DNA from: Streptomyces sp. NBC_00289
Lineage (GTDB): Bacteria > Actinomycetota > Actinomycetes > Streptomycetales > Streptomycetaceae
NCBI RefSeq assembly: GCF_041435115.1
Contig: NZ_CP108046.1
Span: 6,324,001-6,388,000, forward strand
Length of the DNA: 64,000 nt
Direction: 5' to 3'
Part shown: one piece after another, positions 22,119-29,229 of the stretch
Layout: each line of letters starts with the position of its first letter
Position numbering within the stretch: position 1 is the first letter of the stretch
Made by a program: the position numbers and the translations under genes
The notes under the pieces: model-generated
What the model was told of the DNA's origin: nothing
Seen by the model: the letters and a program-made list of their open reading frames with translations, nothing else
Databases searched by the model: none

Positions 22119-22678
22119 ACGCCCCCCTGATCGGATTCGCCGGCAAGGCCCGCTCCGGCAAGGACGCCGCCGCACAGGCCCTCCTCGACGCGGGCTGGAC
22201 CCGCCGAGCCTTCGCGGACAACGTGCGAGCCATGCTCTACGCGATGAACCCCGTACTCGACGACTCCTCGTACCGGGACGGGTTCACCTCCCTGAAGTAC
22301 GAGGTCGACACCTACGGATGGGAGGAGGTCAAGGAGGTGTTCCCCGAGGTCCGCGTCTACCTTCAGCGCCTCGGCACGGAGGGCGGCCGGGACAACCTCG
22401 GCGAGGACGTGTGGGTGGACGCCCTCTTCCGCGACTTCGAGTCGTGGGGGCCGACCGTCATCACGGACGTGCGCTTCCCCAACGAGGCTGACGCGATCCG
22501 GGCCCGTGGCGGCCTGGTCGTCGCGATCGAGCGGCCGGACCTGACGACGGTCGGCGAGCCGGGCCACGTCAGCGAGAACGCCCTCGCGGGGTACCTGTTC
22601 GACGACGTGATCCGCAACGATGGCAGCCTCGCCCAGCTCCACGACCGAGTGATGCAGCTCATCCCGCTCGCTGTGTAA
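22115..22678 (+). CDS. Deoxynucleoside monophosphate kinase
   Basis: 187 residues. P-loop GKARSGKDAAAQALL at residues 10 onward, then AFADNVRAMLYAMNP and VRVYLQRLGTEGGRDNLGED, typical of phage dNMP kinases of the T4 gp1-like group. It phosphorylates dNMPs to feed phage DNA synthesis and fits functionally with ThyX 1 kb downstream. Coupled by ATGA overlap to the preceding gene. The TAA stop is part of a copy of the repeated promoter-like motif. Confidence 0.85.
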   Translation: MNAPLIGFAGKARSGKDAAAQALLDAGWTRRAFADNVRAMLYAMNPVLDDSSYRDGFTSLKYEVDTYGWEEVKEVFPEVRVYLQRLGTEGGRDNLGEDVWVDALFRDFESWGPTVITDVRFPNEADAIRARGGLVVAIERPDLTTVGEPGHVSENALAGYLFDDVIRNDGSLAQLHDRVMQLIPLAV

Positions 22679-22688
22679 AGATGGAACC
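22674..22688 (+). promoter_or_regulatory. Phage repeated motif TGTAAAGATGGAACC
   Basis: It overlaps the kinase stop codon. A second copy follows four bases later. Similar in form to the motif before the portal gene. Confidence 0.55.
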
Positions 22689-22692
22689 GGGC

Positions 22693-22707
22693 TGTTAAGA
22701 TGGCACC
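22693..22707 (+). promoter_or_regulatory. Phage repeated motif TGTTAAGATGGCACC adjoining a start codon
   Basis: The motif ends one base before the ATG at 22708. If TTAAGAT is a -10 element, transcription would start at or within a few bases of the ATG, so the next gene would be leaderless. No Shine-Dalgarno sequence is present, which agrees. Confidence 0.6.
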
Positions 22708-23139
22708 ATGCGATTGACACCCCGGAAGGAAGAGGTCGAGGCCGTGAAGGCGCTCTTGGAGGACCCCACCTTCGAGAGCGCCGACCACATGGCCAAGGCC
22801 GTAATCAAGGAGGTCGGCGAGATCCTCCAGATGCGCGACTGGGTGGCCCTGGTCCACACCTGGAAGGACGGAAGCCGCGGGCTCAACTGGGCCCCGTTCG
22901 GCAACGCAGCCGAGGCCGAAGCCTTCGCGAAGAAGCTCTCTATTGGGGGGACCGGCCGCCTGGTCAAGCTCTACGCCCCCGGCGTGATGCTCGCCAACGT
23001 GGACGGCAAGAAGGGCTGGAAGGGCTACTGCTTCCACCTCGAATGCGGCCACGCACCCTTCACACACTCATCCGCCGGCACCTCCCGAGGCGCCTGCCAG
23101 ATACCCACCTGCCCGTGCGACAAGTTCCGGGCCTCATGA
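22708..23139 (+). CDS. Phage protein, probably from a leaderless message
   Basis: 143 residues. Helical N-terminus (RKEEVEAVKALLEDPTFESA) and a central WKDGSRGLNWAPFGNAAEAE beta-hairpin-like region. The C-terminal segment has several Cys and His (CFHLECGHAPFTHSSAG, CQIPTCPCDKF) suggesting zinc binding. No family is recognised. The ATG directly abuts a promoter-like motif and has no ribosome site. Confidence 0.72.
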   Translation: MRLTPRKEEVEAVKALLEDPTFESADHMAKAVIKEVGEILQMRDWVALVHTWKDGSRGLNWAPFGNAAEAEAFAKKLSIGGTGRLVKLYAPGVMLANVDGKKGWKGYCFHLECGHAPFTHSSAGTSRGACQIPTCPCDKFRAS

Positions 23140-23154
23140 CACAAGGACACCGAC

Positions 23155-23409
23155 ATGACCGAGCACGAGATCCTCCGCGCCCCCGCCATGACCGAGGCCG
23201 ACATCGCCGAACTCCTGGCACTCCGGGGGACCGGCCGCGTCACTCACGCGTTCCTCGCCCGTCTCGCCGCGCACTTCCTGAAGGCCGAGATCGACGGCGT
23301 TCTCAATCCGGCCCGCCACCTCGCCGCTTACCTCGGCGTCGAGCGTCAGACCGTCCTCACCTACATGCGCATGGCCCGCCGCAACGGCCTGATCATCACC
23401 CGCCACTGA
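23155..23409 (+). CDS. Small helix-turn-helix protein
   Basis: 84 residues, ACAAGGACA before the ATG. The C-terminal half, HLAAYLGVERQTVLTYMRMA followed by RRNGLIITRH, reads as a winged or simple helix-turn-helix of the kind that reads operator DNA. It is the only clear DNA-binding candidate in the early block and so a candidate regulator acting on the repeated motifs; that link is speculative. Confidence 0.72.
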   Translation: MTEHEILRAPAMTEADIAELLALRGTGRVTHAFLARLAAHFLKAEIDGVLNPARHLAAYLGVERQTVLTYMRMARRNGLIITRH

Positions 23410-23428
23410 ACCCCGAAGGAGAGACCCA

Positions 23429-23671
23429 ATGAAGACCGTCGAGTTCCACAACTGCGAGTGCTCCGCGAAGCGAGCCTTCGCCGACCGCCGGGCCGCCGAG
23501 AAGGCCCTCGGTCGGGCCCAGGCCAAGCGCGACCGCCAGGCCAGCCGGACGGACGTGCACATGCCGATGAGCCGCGAGAACCGCGTCTACCAGTGCGAGT
23601 ACGACATGTGGCACCTCACGAAGCAGTCCCGCCGCTCGTACGAAGAGATCGCCGCGCGCCTCGCGGCCTGA
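23429..23671 (+). CDS. 80-residue basic phage protein
   Basis: Begins MKTVEFHNCECSAKRAFADR with AAGGAGAGA before the ATG. Very basic N-terminal half, Cys residues at 9, 11 and near 53. No family is recognised. Confidence 0.68.
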   Translation: MKTVEFHNCECSAKRAFADRRAAEKALGRAQAKRDRQASRTDVHMPMSRENRVYQCEYDMWHLTKQSRRSYEEIAARLAA

Positions 23672-23672
23672 C

Positions 23673-23687
23673 TGTAAACTTTGACCC
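23673..23687 (+). promoter_or_regulatory. Phage repeated motif TGTAAACTTTGACCC before thyX
   Basis: Contains a consensus-like -10 TAAACT. GAAGGA follows at once as ribosome site and the GTG start is at 23702, giving a very short leader. Confidence 0.6.
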
Positions 23688-23701
23688 CGAAGGAATCTGC
23701 T

Positions 23702-24415
23702 GTGACCGTCCCGACCTTCCGCGACGACATGACCGTCCGCCTCGTGAAGCACTCCGCATCGGACGCCGATGTCGTCTTCGCGGCCCGCGTCTCCACGAAG
23801 GGCCCCGAGTCCCTCCCGGCCGGAGACCTCGGCCCCGCCGACCTGGGCCTGATCCGCTACCTCATGCGGGACCGGCACGGCAGCCCCTTCGAGCACGCCA
23901 CCATGACCCTGTACGCCGAGGCGCCGATCTTCGTCATCCGGGAATGGCAGCGTCACCGGATGGCCTCGTACAACGAGGAGAGCGCCCGCTACCGCAAGCT
24001 GAAGCCGACCTTCTACCACCCCGCCAGGGAGCGCGATCTCGTTCAGGTCGGCAAGCCGGGCGCCTACACCTTCAAGCCGGGCGACGAGGACCAATACGAC
24101 CTGGTGTCCTTCTCGACCCGCCACACGTGCGCGGTCGCCTGGGGGCTCTACGAGACGATGCTCAAACAGGGCGTCGCCCGCGAAGTCGCCCGCGCCGTCC
24201 TGCCGGTCAACATCTACTCATCCATGTACGTCACGATGAACGCCCGGAGCCTGATGAACTTCCTCAGCCTCCGCACGGGCGAGGAGAGCGCCCGCTTCCC
24301 CTCCCACCCGCAACGCGAGATCGAGATGTGCGCCGAACAGGTCGAGCGAATCTTCGCCGACCTGATGCCGGTCACGTACGCGGCCTTCCAGGCGAACGGG
24401 AGGGTCGCCCCGTGA
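23702..24415 (+). CDS. thyX: Flavin-dependent thymidylate synthase ThyX
   Basis: 237 residues from a GTG at 23702 (GAAGGA upstream). The ThyX signature RHRMASYNEESARY at about residues 84-97 fits RHRxxSxNExSxR. Other matching features are RDRHGSPFEHATMTLYAEAP and the C-terminal NARSLMNFLSLRTGEESARF. It makes dTMP from dUMP using methylenetetrahydrofolate and NADPH with FAD. With the dNMP kinase it boosts the nucleotide supply for phage replication. The length is normal for the family. Confidence 0.95.
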   Translation: MTVPTFRDDMTVRLVKHSASDADVVFAARVSTKGPESLPAGDLGPADLGLIRYLMRDRHGSPFEHATMTLYAEAPIFVIREWQRHRMASYNEESARYRKLKPTFYHPARERDLVQVGKPGAYTFKPGDEDQYDLVSFSTRHTCAVAWGLYETMLKQGVAREVARAVLPVNIYSSMYVTMNARSLMNFLSLRTGEESARFPSHPQREIEMCAEQVERIFADLMPVTYAAFQANGRVAP

Positions 24416-24519
24416 CGAAAGAGGAGTGGATCGAGGCCATGCTCGCCAAGGCCCCGACCCCTACCCCCGAAGACGTGGAGTGGCTCTGTGCCCGCTTCGG
24501 TCTGGAGCGCGATGAATGA
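24412..24519 (+). CDS. 35-residue peptide coupled to thyX
   Basis: GTG at 24412 overlaps the thyX stop (GTGA). The peptide begins VTKEEWIEAMLAKAPTPTPE and ends CARFGLERDE; it is acidic and helical and resembles the small C-terminal fragments seen in actinophage early genes. It ends 9 bases before the converging integrase stop. Short, so the support is the overlap and codon pattern. Confidence 0.55.
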   Translation: MTKEEWIEAMLAKAPTPTPEDVEWLCARFGLERDE

Positions 24520-24528
24520 CGCGCCCCG

Positions 24529-26040
24529 CTACTTCCAGATGACGTCGATCAAGTCCGACCGGAACGCGTGGTTACCGCCCCGCGGCTGCTTCTTGATCAC
24601 CACGGCCTCGATGAACCGCTCGATCGCAGCGCGTTTCATCGGGGTCGTGTACGTTCCCCACTCCCTGATGATCCGCTCGGCCGCCGTGGTGCTCGACTCC
24701 AAGCCGGAGACGTTCAGGGTCGCGACCTCGATTTCGAGGACATCGCGCCGGTCGTCCAGGCGCTTGATCTCCCGCACGAACTCCTTCAGCGGGAACTCGC
24801 CGGACTCCCGCAACTGCCGGGCCTCTGCGATCTCCGCCTTCACCTGATCCAGATCGACCCTGGCCTTCACGAGAGCCGGATTGATCTCCGACGTGCCCGA
24901 CCGCAGAGCCTTCGACATGCGCCGCAGGTGCCCCAGGAGGAGACCCTCGACGTGCTCCTCGACCGGCGGGCCCGATCGCGAGACCCCGCCACAGCCGCCC
25001 GCGGCCTTGAGGCAGGCGTAGAAGAACCCGTACCGGTCGAAGCTCACGGTGCCCCGCGTGTACATCATCGACTGCATGCCACCGCCGCACTCGCCGCACC
25101 GCGCCAGGCGAGTCAGAAGACGCTTCGTGACCGTGGTGCCCTTCTTGCGGCCCCGGCCCTTCATGGCCCTCGACTTCAGCACGTCGCACACGGCCCGCCA
25201 CTCGTCCGGCGAACAGATCTTCTCCCACTCGCCGATGACCGGCGTCCCGTCCGACCGCTCAAGGACGAACTCGCTCAGGTCGATGCGCCCGCGCTTCTCC
25301 CGCTCCGCCTGCGGCACATAGACCCGATACCCGCAGAGGCGAGGGTTCGTGAGGATGTACCGGACGGCGGTGTAGGTGATGTTCCGGCCGGGCGGGGTCT
25401 GCCGACTCCTCACCTCCAGCTCGACCCATTCGGCGTGCACCTCGGACAGGAGCTTCCCGTTCAGGATGTCCCGATGAGCCTTGCTGATCAGCTCGGCCTC
25501 GAACGGCTCGGCCTTCTCGCCGCCGTCCATCCAACCGAACGGGGCCACCCCACGGTGGGGCTTCCCCTGCAACGCCTCGGCCTTCTTCTGCCGGGCGACT
25601 CGGCGGGCCGCGTCGGCAGAGAACTTGTTCGCGATCATCACGTAGAGCCGGGCATTGAACCGGCCGTCGTCCGTGGAGAGGTCGTAGTCGCCGGCAGTGG
25701 TGGCGAACACCATGGGCCGCCGGGCCCGCTCGTAGATGTCGATCAGCCGTTCGAGCTGCCCAGGCTGGCGGGTCACGCGGTCGATGTTGTACGCCGCGAT
25801 CCCGTCGATGATCTCGGTCTCCAGGTCGGAGACCAGCTCGTCAAAGTCCGGCCGCTTCACGCGGCGCTTGAAGGCGGACAGGTCGTTGTCCACGTACATG
25901 CGGTGCAGGGTCAGGGACCGCACCTTCACGAGGTCGTGAACGTCCTCCTTCTGGCGGGTCACCCCCTCCTCGCCGTCTCGGCCGTCGCCCAGCTCTCCTA
26001 CGTCGCTGATGCGCGCGTAGCCGCCGACTATTATCCCCAT
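24529..26040 (-). CDS. Large serine recombinase (phage integrase)
   Basis: 503 residues. The N-terminal catalytic domain begins [20 protein letters not shown] with the nucleophilic Ser about residue 12, then [20 protein letters not shown] and [20 protein letters not shown]. The recombinase domain starts near [17 protein letters not shown] zinc ribbon follows (CGECGGGMQ…[11 protein letters not shown]), and a coiled-coil segment near residues 395-450 precedes the C-terminus. It integrates and, with a directionality factor, excises the prophage. The start ATG (26038-26040) overlaps, on the opposite strand, an ATG that opens the disrupted host gene. GAGAGAG stands upstream as ribosome site. Confidence 0.95.
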   Translation of the reverse strand: MGIIVGGYARISDVGELGDGRDGEEGVTRQKEDVHDLVKVRSLTLHRMYVDNDLSAFKRRVKRPDFDELVSDLETEIIDGIAAYNIDRVTRQPGQLERLIDIYERARRPMVFATTAGDYDLSTDDGRFNARLYVMIANKFSADAARRVARQKKAEALQGKPHRGVAPFGWMDGGEKAEPFEAELISKAHRDILNGKLLSEVHAEWVELEVRSRQTPPGRNITYTAVRYILTNPRLCGYRVYVPQAEREKRGRIDLSEFVLERSDGTPVIGEWEKICSPDEWRAVCDVLKSRAMKGRGRKKGTTVTKRLLTRLARCGECGGGMQSMMYTRGTVSFDRYGFFYACLKAAGGCGGVSRSGPPVEEHVEGLLLGHLRRMSKALRSGTSEINPALVKARVDLDQVKAEIAEARQLRESGEFPLKEFVREIKRLDDRRDVLEIEVATLNVSGLESSTTAAERIIREWGTYTTPMKRAAIERFIEAVVIKKQPRGGNHAFRSDLIDVIWK

Positions 26041-26049
26041 GCGGACTCT

Positions 26050-26110
26050 CTCATTCCGGTTCTGGGGTCAGGGTAATCGAACGTCCTCAAACTACGTTTT
26101 GGGGGTCCTG
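26050..26110. other. Prophage right junction, attR region
   Basis: Phage-side sequence next to the integrase start changes into HAD-hydrolase coding sequence near GTCCTGGGTGAGACC at 26105. The exact crossover bases cannot be set without the left junction. The host target is a protein gene, as is usual for serine integrases, not a tRNA gene. Confidence 0.75.
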
Positions 26111-26527
26111 GGTGAGACCCGCACGTACTCCTTCACGGCCATGACCAAGGCCGTACGTCTCATCCAGGCCGGCGCCCGTTTCATCGCCACCAACCCCGAC
26201 GAGACCGGCCCCTCCACCGAGGGCCCGCTGCCCGCGACCGGCGCGGTGGCCGCGCTGATCACCAAGGCGACCGGCAGGAACCCGTACTTCGCGGGCAAGC
26301 CCAACCCCCTGATGATGCGGACCGGGCTCAACGCCATCGGCGCGCACTCCGAGACCAGCGCGATGATCGGTGACCGCATGGACACCGACGTGCTGGCCGG
26401 CATGGAGGCCGGGATGCAGACGTTCCTGGTGCTCACCGGCCTGACCCGGCCCGAGCAGGTCGAGGACTTCCCGTACCGGCCCTCGAAGGTCGTGGACTCC
26501 ATCGCGGACCTCGTCGACCGGATCTGA
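26105..26527 (+). pseudogene. HAD-IIA (NagD-like) hydrolase, 3' remnant
   Basis: The frame gives [40 protein letters not shown], then [20 protein letters not shown] and [20 protein letters not shown]. These are the C2-cap and the motif III/IV Lys and Asp residues of the HAD-IIA phosphatases. About 140 C-terminal residues remain of a protein normally near 260. The nucleophile Asp domain lies beyond the left end of the prophage. An ATG at 26039 in phage DNA keeps the frame open, so a 162-residue chimera could still be translated, but without motif I it should be inactive. Confidence 0.9.
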
Positions 26528-26646
26528 CCACCCGCGTTCAGGCCCGAGGACGAGACCCCCGAAGCCGAAACCGGCCGCCCCCCGCCGCCACCCGATCGGA
26601 GCAGCGGGGGCGCTCAGGGGATGCGGGGCCCGGTCGGGCGGGAGAG

Positions 26647-26664
26647 CCTCCAGGTATCTGGAGG
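26647..26664 (+). promoter_or_regulatory. Hairpin covering the ribosome site of the next gene
   Basis: CCTCCAG-GTAT-CTGGAGG is a perfect 7-bp inverted repeat whose right arm is the GGAGG Shine-Dalgarno sequence, 6 bases before the ATG at 26671. In RNA it would hide the ribosome site. Confidence 0.6.
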
Positions 26665-26670
26665 TTCACG

Positions 26671-27246
26671 ATGGGTTCAGTAAAAGTCGCTCTGTGTACG
26701 GGAATCCTGGCGGCCGTCGCCTTCACGCCGACGGCGTACGCGCAGGACGGGGGTGTCTCGGTCAGCCCGGCGTCCCCCGCCCCCGGCGGTGACATCGCGA
26801 TGCGTGTCACCGGCTGTGCGCAGAAGACCGGTGTCGCCGTCTCGGCGGCCTTCGTCGCGGACATCAGGCTCACCGACGCCGACGGCACGCTCGTCGGCGA
26901 GAGCCGTATCCGCTCGACGGTCACCGCGGGCACGTACGACGTGAAGATCCGCTGCGGTGGTTCCGACCACAAGGCCAGGATCACCGTCGGCCAGGGCCGG
27001 GACCAGGACCAGGGCCGGCAACAGGACCAGGATCAGGGGCAGAGTACGGACGTGCCGTCCGCCCCCTCCTCGCCGATCGCTCCCGTGCACGCGGGCGGTG
27101 GCGGTGCCGCGCCCCACCTCGCCGCCGCGGAAGCCCGCCCGGCAGGTCCCGGCGCCGGGCACGCGGTGACCGGGCTCGCGCTGGCCGGCATCGCCGCGGT
27201 GGCTGTCGCGCTCCGCGGCGTGCGCCGGAGCCGCAGGACGGAATGA
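26671..27246 (+). CDS. Secreted, membrane-anchored protein next to a sortase
   Basis: 191 residues. A signal peptide (VALCTGILAAVAFTPTAYAQ) is followed by a beta-rich extracellular domain with two Cys (TGCAQKTG and KIRCGG) that may form a disulfide. Then come a low-complexity Asp/Gln/Gly linker, a Pro/Ala-rich stretch and a C-terminal membrane helix ending in RGVRRSRRTE. No LPxTG-type motif is visible, so it may be retained by the helix alone. It is 6 bases upstream of the sortase gene and probably co-translated. Confidence 0.8.
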   Translation: MGSVKVALCTGILAAVAFTPTAYAQDGGVSVSPASPAPGGDIAMRVTGCAQKTGVAVSAAFVADIRLTDADGTLVGESRIRSTVTAGTYDVKIRCGGSDHKARITVGQGRDQDQGRQQDQDQGQSTDVPSAPSSPIAPVHAGGGGAAPHLAAAEARPAGPGAGHAVTGLALAGIAAVAVALRGVRRSRRTE

Positions 27247-27252
27247 CGGGCC

Positions 27253-27918
27253 ATGTCCGATCATGAGCGTTCCACCGGCACCGGCCGGCTCCTCACCGGC
27301 GTGGCCTGGGCGGTGCTGCTGCTCGGGCTGTGGCTCTGGGGCCGCGAGGTGACCGACGTACGGGACGGGATGTCCGGAACGGCCACCGGTGACATGGCGG
27401 CGGTCGGACGGCCGCCGGACGTGAAGCTGCCGCCCGCTCGCCGACCGCTCGGCGACGCCGTGCCGCAGCGCGTCGACATCCCCGAGCTGGGTATCCAGGC
27501 ACCGGTGGTGGCCCGCGGGCTGGACGGGCAGGGGGCGGTCGAGCCGCCGCCGTTCGACCAGCCCGGGGTCGTCGGCTGGTACGCGGCCGGGGCCAAGCCC
27601 GGGGCCGCCGGGACCGCGCTGATGGTGGGACACGTCGACACCGAGACCCGGCCCGCGGTCTTCTACAAGATCAGTGCGATGAAGCCGGGCGAGACGGTCC
27701 GGGTGGTCCGCGACGACGGAAAGATCGCCGAGTTCACCGTCGACGACGTCCGGGTCGTCGCCCGCGACCGCTTCGACGCCCGCCAGGCGTACGGGCCCGG
27801 GCAGGCGGGTCGCGCCGAACTGCGGCTGATCACCTGCGGCGGCACCTTCGACCGGGTGAGCCGCAGCTACACGGCGAACGTGATCGTGTCGGCGTACCTT
27901 ACGGGCACAGTCCTCTAG
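27253..27918 (+). CDS. Class F sortase
   Basis: 221 residues. One N-terminal membrane helix (VAWAVLLLGLWLWG) is followed by an extracellular sortase barrel. Catalytic residues are visible: His127 in MVGHVDT, Cys195 in LITCGGTFD and an Arg near 204 in RVSRSYTAN. Class F enzymes are typical of actinobacteria and attach or process surface proteins. The preceding secreted protein is the obvious partner, though it lacks a recognisable sorting signal. The operon stands alone after the HAD remnant. Confidence 0.88.
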   Translation: MSDHERSTGTGRLLTGVAWAVLLLGLWLWGREVTDVRDGMSGTATGDMAAVGRPPDVKLPPARRPLGDAVPQRVDIPELGIQAPVVARGLDGQGAVEPPPFDQPGVVGWYAAGAKPGAAGTALMVGHVDTETRPAVFYKISAMKPGETVRVVRDDGKIAEFTVDDVRVVARDRFDARQAYGPGQAGRAELRLITCGGTFDRVSRSYTANVIVSAYLTGTVL

Positions 27919-28099
27919 GCCCTGGCGTCGGACTCCCGTCCGTCCCGGATCCCGGGTGGTGCGGCACATGGCCGTGCGCCCTTCCGTGCGCCCGCCCCCG
28001 CCCCCGGAAATCCGGACGATCTCGTGGGCATGCGTCACGTATGCCAGGATTGAAACTCGGACCGGTGCACCCAAACCGGTACACCCGAGGGGGAGTTGG

Positions 28100-29152
28100 A
28101 TGTACGGCAGCAGGGGGGCCGCCATGTCTTCAGGAGCGCGAGCGTCCGCGGCGGTGCTGGGGGCGGCACTGCTCGTCGCGGGCTGCTTCTCCGGGAGCGG
28201 AGGCGGGAGCAGAACCGGAGCCGAGGGCGGAGGTGCGCGGGGTGCCGGTGCCCGGATCACCCAACAGCCCAAGGAGGCCGACCCGTTCTGGGTCAACCCG
28301 GACGGCAACGCGGCCCAGCAGGTCGCGGCCTACACGAAGGCCGGCCGGGACCGCGACGCGGAACGGATCCGGAAGATCGCCGAGCAGCCGACCGGCGAGT
28401 GGATCGGCGCGGAGAACCCCGAGCGGGAGGCCCGCGGCTTCACCGAGGCCGCCGACCGGGTCGGCCGTACCGCGCTGCTCGTCCTCTACAACATCCCGCA
28501 CCGCGACTGCGGCCGGTACTCCCAGGGCGGCGCCGCCGACGGGGACGCCTACCGCGCCTGGATCGACGGCGTCGTGGCGGGCGTCGCGGACCGGCCCGTC
28601 ACGGTGGTCCTCGAACCGGACGCCGTACTGCACCTGGTGGACGGCTGCACCCCGGAAAACATCCACGAGGAGCGCTACGCCCTCCTCAACGACGCCGTCA
28701 CCAAGCTCACGTCCCTGAAGAACGCCAAGGTCTACCTCGACGCGGGCAACGCGGGCTGGGGCCACCCCGACGAGATCTTCGAACCGCTGCGGCGGGCGGG
28801 CATCGACCGGGCCGACGGCTTCGCGGTCAACGTCTCCAACTTCTACTCCACCGAGGACTCCGTCGCGTACGGCAGGCAGCTGTCCGCGAAGGTCGGCGGC
28901 AAACACTTCGTGGTCGACACCAGCCGCAACGGCAACGGCCCCTACACCGGGGGCGATCCGGACGAACGCTGGTGCAACCCGCCGGGCCGGGCGCTGGGCG
29001 AGACACCGACGACGAAGACCGCCGACGCCCTGGCGGACGCGTACCTGTGGATCAAGCGGCCGGGCGAGTCCGACGGCACGTGCAAGGGCGGCCCGAAGGC
29101 GGGGGAGTGGTGGCCCGCCTACGCCCGGAAGCTGGCCGAGTCCTCCGGCTGA
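28100..29152 (+). CDS. cslZ: Glycoside hydrolase family 6 endoglucanase-like lipoprotein
   Basis: 350 residues from the ATG at 28100 with GAGGGGGAG before it; ATG 28124 is an alternative. Lipobox LVAGC follows a short signal sequence, so the enzyme is probably membrane-tethered outside the cell. The GH6 pattern is clear: TALLVLYNIPHRDCGRYSQG, VTVVLEPDAVLHLVDGC with the acid Asp, DAGNAGWGHPDEI and FVVDTSRNGNGPYTG. It converges on glxA, and with cslA forms the locus that makes and trims the hyphal-tip beta-glucan in Streptomyces. The symbol is by analogy with S. coelicolor/lividans. Confidence 0.88.
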   Translation: MYGSRGAAMSSGARASAAVLGAALLVAGCFSGSGGGSRTGAEGGGARGAGARITQQPKEADPFWVNPDGNAAQQVAAYTKAGRDRDAERIRKIAEQPTGEWIGAENPEREARGFTEAADRVGRTALLVLYNIPHRDCGRYSQGGAADGDAYRAWIDGVVAGVADRPVTVVLEPDAVLHLVDGCTPENIHEERYALLNDAVTKLTSLKNAKVYLDAGNAGWGHPDEIFEPLRRAGIDRADGFAVNVSNFYSTEDSVAYGRQLSAKVGGKHFVVDTSRNGNGPYTGGDPDERWCNPPGRALGETPTTKTADALADAYLWIKRPGESDGTCKGGPKAGEWWPAYARKLAESSG

Positions 29153-29197
29153 CGGCTGACGGTCGACCACTGAAGGGCTGACGCACTGACGCACGAT

Positions 29198-29223
29198 CCC
29201 CGCGCCCCAGCAGGGGCGCGGGG
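29198..29223. terminator. Bidirectional terminator between converging genes
   Basis: A perfect 11-bp stem CCCCGCGCCCC with GGGGCGCGGGG, loop AGCA, 45 bases after the GH6 stop and 6 bases before the glxA stop. No U tract, as is common in Streptomyces. Confidence 0.75.
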
Positions 29224-29229
29224 AATCGG

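Larger units (their letters stand above)
1..26104. mobile_element. Siphovirus prophage, right-hand part
   Basis: All genes here are phage-type: a minus-strand packaging, head and tail module, a block of tiny plus-strand early genes, ThyX, dNMP kinase and a large serine integrase beside the right junction. The right boundary is placed where phage sequence gives way, in frame, to the C-terminal half of a HAD hydrolase gene near 26105. The left end, minor tail, lysis and replication genes are not in the window. No immunity repressor could be recognised. The tape measure gene is broken by an IS, so the element may be unable to make tails. Confidence 0.95.
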
